Shown here: positions 51,801 to 58,900 of the stretch, in pieces | How the letters are laid out: each line of letters begins with the position of its first letter | Numbering within the stretch: the stretch's first letter is position 1 | Assembly: GCA_001596135.1 (NCBI GenBank) | Contig: CP014773.1 | Location: 5,547,375 to 5,611,374, forward strand | Direction: 5' to 3' | Source of the DNA: Mucilaginibacter sp. PAMC 26640 | GTDB taxonomy: Bacteria; Bacteroidota; Bacteroidia; Sphingobacteriales; Sphingobacteriaceae | DNA length: 64,000 nt | Notes under the pieces: model-generated | The model's database searches: none | What the model was told of the DNA's origin: nothing | Seen by the model: the letters and a program-made list of their open reading frames with translations, nothing else | Position numbers and translations under genes: made by a program

Positions 51801-54005
51801 GGCAGCGACACATATGACCTCACTATTACGATTAATCCGGCTGCGCCGATAGTCGCTTACAGCACGCCTCAAACCTATTCGGCAGGTACAGCCATCACCG
51901 CTTTAACACCAACCAACACCGGGGGTGTAATTACAAGTGCATCTGTGAGTCCGTCCCTACCGGCCGGCTTATCCATAAGTGCTACCGGGGTAATAACCGG
52001 CACGCCCACTTCACCGTCAACCGCAACAGTTTATAATATCACCGCTACTAATGTTACCGGCAGCAGCACCTTCGCTCTGACTATCACGGTAAACTTACCT
52101 GCAACTGCGAGCAATTATGCGTTTACGCAAACCATTACACTCAATACCAGCGCTTTGGGAATCAACTCAACACTTACGAACTTCCCATATCTGGTGTACA
52201 TTAAGGAGGATGCATTAAAATCCGGCGTTAATTGCGCCAATAATGTACAGTTCCCTACGGGTGGCACTAATGGCTATGATTTTGGCTTTACTACCAGCGC
52301 AGGTACCACCGAATTGAATTACGAAGTAGAAAGTTTTGACCCAACCACAGGGACACTGCTGGCATGGGTACGAGTTCCATCGGTAACCAATACCAATTCT
52401 ACGCTTAAATTTTATTTCGGCTCTGCCACCCCCGCACATCCGGCATCATTTGCAAAAAGTACCTGGGGAAGTGATTACCTTGATGTATTCCACATGAGTG
52501 AGACCCCATCAACGGGTTCTACCGCGTCGGATGCAACAACCTACGGCCGTAATGGTACAACCGCTGGTATGACCGCCGCGGATTTAGTCACCGGTAAAAT
52601 TGGTAAAGCCTATAGTTTTAATGGCTCATCAAAAAAAATAACCGGACCCAACACGCTCGTAACAGGCCCCTTTACAATATCGGCATGGATCAACCTGGTT
52701 GCCAGCGCCGCCGATCAAAAAATAATGACCAACCAGGATGCTACCGGGCTAACTAGTGGCGGTTTTAAATTAGGCATTTATAACACCAACAATGCAGAAA
52801 CTGAAGGCGGAAATATAGGCAACCGAAGTTCAACCTCGCCTGCACCACCAACACTGGCAACCGGAGTTTGGGTTTATATACAGGGTGTTTATACAGGCAC
52901 CACCATGAGTAATTACGTAAATGGCTATTTAAATAAGACGATCAGCACTACTGCTAATCCCTTTGGAAACAACCCGCTTTACGTTGGCGTAGGCGAAGGT
53001 GGAAATATTTACTATTTCAATGGCCTGATTGACGAAGCCAGGTTTTCGACAGTTGCCAAAAGCAGCGACTGGATAACGGCTGAGTATAACAACCAAAACA
53101 CACCAGCCAACTTTACAAATAGCACCGCAGCTATTACAGCAAATTTAACTTACAGTGCCCCCTTAAGTGCCAGCCTTGTTTATACCTGGACCGGGGCGGT
53201 TGGAACAGATATGACGACTCCCGGCAACTGGACTGCGCCAGTATCCGGCAACCCATCAATGGCTCCCCCGACCGACGGTACCGCCAGCATCGTCATTCCA
53301 AATACAACCAGTAAACCGATATTATCAGCTAATTCAAATTACTTCGGTGTTACCCTAGCTTCGGGTGCTACCATCAATCTAAATGGGTTTACCATGGGTG
53401 TGGGTTGTAACGTTTACAACAGCAGCGGGGGGCAAATCTTAAGCAGCAACACAGCATCCGGATTAACTTTTAACGGAGTTAACACTACCCAAACTTACAC
53501 GGGTACGGCTACAGCAAACACTGCTCAGTTGGGTGTGCTTACCCTTAATAATACCGGCACGGGCACCTTAACTTTAAGCGGTGGCCCGGTAGATATATAT
53601 AATAAGCTGGTGATTACGAATGGTAACCTGACGATAGCCGGCTCTACCACACTTACCCTAAAAAGTACAGCAACTTTAACCGCATCGGTACCCACCTATG
53701 GTGTCTCCGGCAGCGTTACCGGTGTAGTTACCGCCGAACGTTATCTCTCCGGCTTCAACCGCGGTTACCGGTTAATTTCGGCCCCTTTAGCAACTGCCAC
53801 CTTACTGGGCACCCCGGCTGGTACCAATAGCTTTGACATGACCCAGGTAATTAAATATGCTTACATAAGTGGGCCCGGTACAGTTACAGGCAGCCCGGTG
53901 CTGGGCACAACCGTAAACAGCAACGGGTTTGATTACTCGCCTAATAATAACCCGTCAATTTTATGTACAAAGAGGCCGACCCTAATCCTGCCAGTATTAA
54001 TATAG
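48888..54005 (+). CDS. Giant mosaic surface protein A, 5' part of a frameshifted gene
   Basis: 1,705 residues as read, using a TTG start (48888) that sits exactly on a signal peptide (MKKHVLIFSFIICSIALSYS). Modules: a lectin-like sandwich (about 25-255), a beta-rich segment, a putative Ig domain (411-497), five to six NHL propeller repeats (527-844, e.g. SPRGIAFDGSGNLFVADYTN), and two or three Ig-like repeats (844-1071, TTPQTY...GTAITALTPTNTGG). A DUF2341 domain (1074-1188), a LamG/concanavalin-like domain (1194-1408) and a repeat-rich region follow. The last 16 or so codons after NNPSI are out of frame: a T run at 53959-53962 has lost one base relative to the paralogue. The real protein would continue to 55681. 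Confidence 0.85.
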   Translation: MKKHVLIFSFIICSIALSYSISYGQEAKDNATYYYNIFDNNTTGSLTFTGSAIQLTPTAAVNNLAVTSGRSLRSAGGSTAGSAYASFIPLNTSLTNDDWEWSFLYKNTGASVTTDGRTIGTGTNTWKYWLFCDGTTGSSAKGFYITDIGGVLTIRNKYANDAANPGNFNTVLSYTLPTTPANATYAIKVQRLANGLFKLYVDQYSSTVTEAKTLRGSNSPGGSSTYGYSMLECASTTSGRFLFDELKMYTRQFQIVAYDAGLTPSPVGPGQPNTIVYSVALKMRGNYEFQQLTLNESPAVSTFLTSENLYKSADATFTPAVPAPDTLKQTGAGSGYYSNINDVYQSSGNSADGSLTTVGYYYVAGTTKSPLANGTLTFSGITSITTKDFNGAQAYTAYNSGGASTTPITFTATTIAYTTPQTYTVGTAIAALTPTTTGSPTSYATTGLPPGLSLNTSNGQITGTPTSYSPATNYTITASNASGSGSTTINITVNGPPVISYATPKIYNVGTTIPTLDDVNSGGVVPTTRSYVVKTLAGSTAGTAGSTDATGTAARLNSPRGIAFDGSGNLFVADYTNNTIRKITAAGVVTTFAGTAGTSGTTNATGTSARFNGPYDIASDPSGNLYVCDITNNLIRKITTAGVVTTIATVNIPTSITYDTFSGNLFVTTGANNTVAKVTLAGAVTTFAGSATAGSTNGTGTAATFNITNGITSDVYGNLYVVDQGNNQIRKITAAGVVTTLAGSTAAGNTDATGTSALFDLPRGIASDALGNLYVTDNGNNTIRLITPAGVVTTIMGGTSGFVDGTGTAAQFNAPRNLGIDPGTGYIYIPDYGNNAIRKVVPIGYSISATLPAGLTFNNTNGQITGTPTATSAATNYIVTASNIYGSSSTTINITVNPAAPVITYTTPQTYIAGTAITALTPTNTGGTITSASSSPTLPAGLSISATGVITGTPTTVSSATVYTITATNAGGSDTYDLTITINPAAPIVAYSTPQTYSAGTAITALTPTNTGGVITSASVSPSLPAGLSISATGVITGTPTSPSTATVYNITATNVTGSSTFALTITVNLPATASNYAFTQTITLNTSALGINSTLTNFPYLVYIKEDALKSGVNCANNVQFPTGGTNGYDFGFTTSAGTTELNYEVESFDPTTGTLLAWVRVPSVTNTNSTLKFYFGSATPAHPASFAKSTWGSDYLDVFHMSETPSTGSTASDATTYGRNGTTAGMTAADLVTGKIGKAYSFNGSSKKITGPNTLVTGPFTISAWINLVASAADQKIMTNQDATGLTSGGFKLGIYNTNNAETEGGNIGNRSSTSPAPPTLATGVWVYIQGVYTGTTMSNYVNGYLNKTISTTANPFGNNPLYVGVGEGGNIYYFNGLIDEARFSTVAKSSDWITAEYNNQNTPANFTNSTAAITANLTYSAPLSASLVYTWTGAVGTDMTTPGNWTAPVSGNPSMAPPTDGTASIVIPNTTSKPILSANSNYFGVTLASGATINLNGFTMGVGCNVYNSSGGQILSSNTASGLTFNGVNTTQTYTGTATANTAQLGVLTLNNTGTGTLTLSGGPVDIYNKLVITNGNLTIAGSTTLTLKSTATLTASVPTYGVSGSVTGVVTAERYLSGFNRGYRLISAPLATATLLGTPAGTNSFDMTQVIKYAYISGPGTVTGSPVLGTTVNSNGFDYSPNNNPSILCTKRPTLILPVLI
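53959..53962 (+). other. Frameshift site (T run one base short)
   Basis: The reading frame of mosaic protein A breaks in caattttatg. Adding one T gives Asn-Pro-Ser-Ile-Phe-Met-Tyr-Lys-Glu, which aligns with NNPSIFVYKES of the paralogue. The downstream frame then continues intact for 572 codons. It could be a true mutation, a slippage-switch or a sequencing error in a homopolymer. Confidence 0.85.
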
Positions 54006-55681
54006 TGGGCAACGAATGGAAAGGTTTTGCAAGTATAAACGAATATGTACCAATGGGTAACGGGGTGCTGTTTTTTATGCGCGGCGACAGGACCCTTGCC
54101 CAATTCGGTAATACCACCGGTAATGCTTTCGTATCGCCATACCCCTTCCCTAACGCTACCACTCTAAAGTTTGTAGGCAACATTATCACTGGCGATGTGC
54201 CTGTTTATTTGCCAAGTTTCAAAACCACAGCTTCCTATTACAATATAAAGGGTACGGCTGTTGGGGCAAGCGCCGGCGTTACGTTAAATGCCATACCGTT
54301 TGCTACCAGCACATCGTACGCCTCAAACGCGGGTAATAAAAATGGTTACAACCTCGTTGGTAATCCTTATCCGTCTACCATTGATCTGGAGCAGGTAGCT
54401 TTTGCCGGTTCAGGCTTTGGCGCAGCCGGAACAATTGGTATATATACCCTAAATAAAAACAATACGTATAGCCTATATGTGCGGGCTGCTGCTACCAATA
54501 CAGTAGGAACAGCTAATGGCATTAGCGCGAATAATGGATCGCGGTATATTTTATCTGGCCAGGGCTTTTTTGTAAAAGCTCTTTCAACCGCAGGTACAAT
54601 TACGTTTAAGGAAACCGCTAAAACAACCTATCCAACCGGCACCGGTTTAACAGGAGTACCAAACGTATTCAGCCTCAGCAATAGCAAGCCATTACTGCGG
54701 GTAAAGCTAATTCAGGATACACTTTATACAAATGAAACACTATTTACATTTGGTGACGGCCATGCTAATGCGTTTGATGAGAAAGAAGACATTGCCTACC
54801 TTGGTGCACCAACGCAAACAGTTTTCTTATATAGCGTAGCGGATGGTAATAACCCATTGGTGTACAACCAAATGAACACATTGGAGAAAATCACGGCACC
54901 TATCAAACTTTATGCAGAAGGCAATACTACCGGCATTTATAAACTAGAATTTACCGGAACTGAAAGCATAGACTCATATTACAGGATCTTCCTGAAAGAT
55001 GCCTTTAATAAAGACTCTTTAGAAATTACTGCGAATAAGGTGTACACGTTTAACATCGACAGGGCAAATGCTGCTACCTATGGTGCAAACCGCTTTACAC
55101 TAGTAGTGCAAAAAAGTGTTTTAGGTGCATACCAACTGGTGAAATTTACCGGCGCTAAAACGGCCGATAGCGGCATAAAACTCAACTGGGAAACCAAAAA
55201 TGAAAGTGATGTGATCACCTTTAATATTGAACGCAGTACCGATGGCGGTAAAACCTATACCGATCTGGGAACGATTCAGTCTGCCGGCAAAGGCAGCTAC
55301 TCTTTTACGGATAAAACAGCTACCATACAAACCGACTTAATTTACCGGTTAAAACAAGCTGATGTAAATGACGCTATCCTGTATTCGCCGTTAGTTTCCA
55401 TAACAGCCGAAAAAGTGACAGAAATTGCGTTGAATACGATTGTAGTTTATCCAAACCCCGCTGTAGATAAGATCAACGTAGATGTATCGCAAAAAGTCAC
55501 CGGCGCCATTGAACTACAAATTGTAAACTCAAATGGAAAAGTGATGAAGAAAACCACCTATCCGGCTGCACAGCATTTTGAACAAAATTTATCAGGCCTG
55601 TTCCCGAGCGCTTATGTAATTAACCTGGTTGAAAGCGGCACCAAACGAAACGTTGCCACCACCAAGTTTGTGAAGCTCTAA
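53963..55681 (+). CDS. Giant mosaic surface protein A, 3' part with T9SS sorting domain
   Basis: 572 residues in the frame after the shift. The ATG at 53963 is an internal Met and there is no promoter or leader. It carries the conserved C-terminal half shared with mosaic protein B: KGFASINEYVPMGNGVLFFM, GNKNGYNLVGNPYPSTIDLE, RYILSGQGFFVKAL, ITANKVYTFNIDRANAATYG and the fibronectin-like KLNWETKNESDVITFNIERS. The end is a type A T9SS sorting domain (VVYPNPAVDKINVDVSQKV ... TTKFVKL). Without it the 5' part could not be anchored or exported by T9SS. An intrinsic terminator follows. Confidence 0.85.
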   Translation: MYKEADPNPASINIVGNEWKGFASINEYVPMGNGVLFFMRGDRTLAQFGNTTGNAFVSPYPFPNATTLKFVGNIITGDVPVYLPSFKTTASYYNIKGTAVGASAGVTLNAIPFATSTSYASNAGNKNGYNLVGNPYPSTIDLEQVAFAGSGFGAAGTIGIYTLNKNNTYSLYVRAAATNTVGTANGISANNGSRYILSGQGFFVKALSTAGTITFKETAKTTYPTGTGLTGVPNVFSLSNSKPLLRVKLIQDTLYTNETLFTFGDGHANAFDEKEDIAYLGAPTQTVFLYSVADGNNPLVYNQMNTLEKITAPIKLYAEGNTTGIYKLEFTGTESIDSYYRIFLKDAFNKDSLEITANKVYTFNIDRANAATYGANRFTLVVQKSVLGAYQLVKFTGAKTADSGIKLNWETKNESDVITFNIERSTDGGKTYTDLGTIQSAGKGSYSFTDKTATIQTDLIYRLKQADVNDAILYSPLVSITAEKVTEIALNTIVVYPNPAVDKINVDVSQKVTGAIELQIVNSNGKVMKKTTYPAAQHFEQNLSGLFPSAYVINLVESGTKRNVATTKFVKL

Positions 55682-55704
55682 ACGGCAACAGAACGATGCA
55701 CTTC

Positions 55705-55736
55705 AGGCCATTGGGTAACCCCCGATGGCCTTTTTA
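55705..55736 (+). terminator. Intrinsic terminator of mosaic gene A
   Basis: aggccattggg (55705-55715) pairs with cccgatggcct (55721-55731) as an 11-bp stem with one G-T pair and a 5-base loop, followed by ttttattta. It lies 24 bases after the stop. Confidence 0.85.
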
Positions 55737-55891
55737 TTTATAGGGGATTTCCTATCCAGCTTTCCTTCCTTCTCCCCTATTTATCCCCAAAATAAACTGA
55801 ACAGAATGAACAGGGCAATCTAACAACCTTCCGGACCGGTCGGCGTATACTATTTACTTTTACTTAATTACGTACCAAATTTTGTTCGCCT

Positions 55892-55912
55892 AAAGAGATA
55901 AACCATCTCTTT
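55892..55912 (+). promoter_or_regulatory. Leader hairpin or operator of mosaic gene B
   Basis: aaagagat (55892-55899), loop aaacc, atctcttt (55905-55912) is a perfect 8-bp inverted repeat. It lies 32 bases before the TTG start chosen for the next gene. It may be a 5'-leader stem or a protein-binding site. Confidence 0.45.
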
Positions 55913-55944
55913 GGTTGTCAGCTTTAATTATTAAGATAACAATA

Positions 55945-58900
55945 TTGAGAATTATTATCAAGGAAAGCACAGCGTGGAGAAAAACATTAAACGCTGTAAT
56001 TATTAGTTTAACACTGGGGATAAGCACAAGTTTTTGTCAGGTTCCCATTTTAAACTATAGTACTCCTCAAACCTATACCGTTGGTAATAATATTGCCACG
56101 CTTTTGCCGTATAACAGCGGGGGGGCAGTATCAACAGTAAATTTTGGCCCAAGGACTGCTCTTACGGGTGCCACCTTTTCCGGCCCTAGTGGTATGGTCA
56201 TAGATGCTTCGGGCAATTTATATATAACCAACTATCTTAATAATACCATTAGCAAATTTAGTGCATCCGGGGCCTATCTTGGTGTTTTCGGCCCCGGCAC
56301 AGGTTCGTACACTAATCCGGTGGGTATCGTATTCGATTCATCGGGTAATGCTTATGTACTTAACACTACCGTTACGCTGGGCAACGGAAGAGTTGATAAA
56401 TACAATTCTGCCGGGGTGTTCCAGGGCACTATTATAAGCGGATTGCTCCATGCCCTCGGTTTTAATATAGACCGAGCGGACAACCTTTATATTACAGACC
56501 GTAATACAAGCACAAGTGCCAACTCGGTAACAAAATATAGTAAAACGGGTACGGTGTTACTTACATTGCCAACCGCCAATCTCAATTACCCGGACGGAGT
56601 AGTAGTTGATGGCAGCGGAAACATCTTTGTTATAAACCGGCTGGGAAACAACCTGACAAAATATGATGCAAGCGGCGCGTATCTGGGTGTATTTGCATCC
56701 GGGTTTAACGGCCCGCTTGCAGTATCGATCGATGCAGCCGGTAATATCTACGTTGGTGATTCGGGTAATAACCGCATCCAGGCTTTTAGCCCAACGGGAT
56801 TGCTATTAAAAACAATTACACCGCATACCGATCCTGAAGGCACTATTTCTGACGCCCAGGGGAATTTATACGCAGGGAGCTACAGCGGCAACGCAGTATA
56901 TAAATATCCGCCTATTGGTGGATACGCTATTGACGCTCCATTGCCAGCCGGGCTGATCTTTAACCCCAATAATGGCCAAATTACCGGCACACCAACGGCA
57001 GTAACTGCCGCTAAAAATTATACAATTACCGGTTACAATGCCTCGGGTAGTGCAAACACCGTGGTTTCTATTGGGATAGCAAGCTCATCGCCAACAATAC
57101 CTGTAGATATTAATTCAGCCACTAATACCATACCTGAAAATTCGGCCAATGGCACCTTAGCCGGCCTGACTGCTTATTCCAGTATCCCTACCAGTAACAA
57201 TACAACCAATATTGCGCTTAACAAGCCTGTAACCGTAACCTCTTTAGAAAATGGCGGACAATTCCCGGCATCCGGGGCAGTGGATAACGACCCGAGTACC
57301 CGGTGGTCGAGCGCCGCAGCTGATCCACAAGACCTGACCATTGACCTTGGCAGCAACTACGATATCAGCCGTGTTACAATTACCTGGCAAACAGCATACG
57401 CAACTAATTACGAGATCCAGGTATCAAAGGATGGTGCAACTTTTATAACCCTTAGAAGCATTTATGGCAACACCAGTACCAATAACGACAATACCAACCT
57501 GGCTGGCATTAATAGCATTGGCCGCTATTTGCGCATCCATGGCACAAAACGGGCCACGGGTTTTGGTTATTCTATTATTGATATGGCGGTTTACCCAACG
57601 GATATCACCTATACGCTCACTAACAGTGCAGGTGGCCGCTTCGCCATAGATCCAGTTACGGGCATAGTAACGGTGGCTAACGGCACCCTGTTGGATTATG
57701 AAAACAATACCTCCCATACAATTACCGTGCAGGCCGCAAATACCGGTAGCAGTTTAACGGCAAGCCAGAACTTCACTATCGCAGTTACGAATGTTAATGA
57801 AGCTCCTGTTATAACATTTAATGGCGGGGGTCCTACGGCAATACGCTCTGTAGCCGAATACACTACCGCCGTAACAACAGTTACCGCTACAGATGTGGAT
57901 GCAGGCAGCTCTCAAACCTACAGCATTTCCGGCGGTGCCGATGCGGCAAAATTTAACATTAATACTGCAACAGGGGCGCTAACATTTTTAAATCCTCCAA
58001 ATTATGCGGCTATGGCTTCGGCTGCAGGTAACAATTCATATATCGTTATCGTTTCCGTTTCAGACGGCTTACTTTCTGCATCGCAAACATTAACCATAAA
58101 TGTCACAAATTCGGCCTACTTATCGCCTTATGCCTACCGCATACCGTTAACGCTGAACACCATAACTACTGCGGCAAATTACAATATTAACACAAACCAA
58201 AGCAACTTCCCGGTACTCATCCGTATCGCAGACCCTTCCCTTGTTTACACACCCGGTATCTGTACCAACAAAGTTCAATATCCAAACGGACCAGCCTATG
58301 ACTTAGCTTTTACGAACACAGGCTCAACCGCCGAACTGAATTATCAGGTTGAAAGCTATGATCAGGTAAACGGTGTTTTGCTGGTATGGGTACAGGTACC
58401 AACATTAACCTATCAAACCAATAACACCCTTTACTTTTATTTTGGCTCGCCCACTGCGCCGGCTAACCACACCGCCGCCTTTTACCAGGCTACCTGGGAC
58501 AGCAACTTTAAAGCTGTTTTTCATTTTAACGAACCGACATTTAACGGAACAGTAATTGATGGTACAGCTGGTGCTACACATAACGGTACCACCACCGGTA
58601 TAACAGGTTTGACCGCAGGAAAGATTGGAAATGCCTATGCCTTTGATGGGGCGACGGCTAAGATCGTCACAAGCCCGGTAACTGTGACCGGCCCATTTAC
58701 ATTATCGGCATGGATCAAATTGGGTGCTACCGGTTTAGACCAAAAAATAATGACTAACCAAGGGGCATTAGGTGGCTTAACCGGCGGATATAAGTTGGCG
58801 GTATTTAGTAATAATATACCGGAGTCTGAGTCTGGCACCGCCCAAAACCGGCTATTTGGCCCCAACCCAACACCTTTTACTACGAACGTTTGGCATTATG

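Noticed and set aside
53940..54010. Programmed ribosomal frameshift at the mosaic gene A break
   Set aside because: No X-XXY-YYZ slippery heptamer or obvious downstream pseudoknot; a lost T is simpler, and the paralogue is unshifted.
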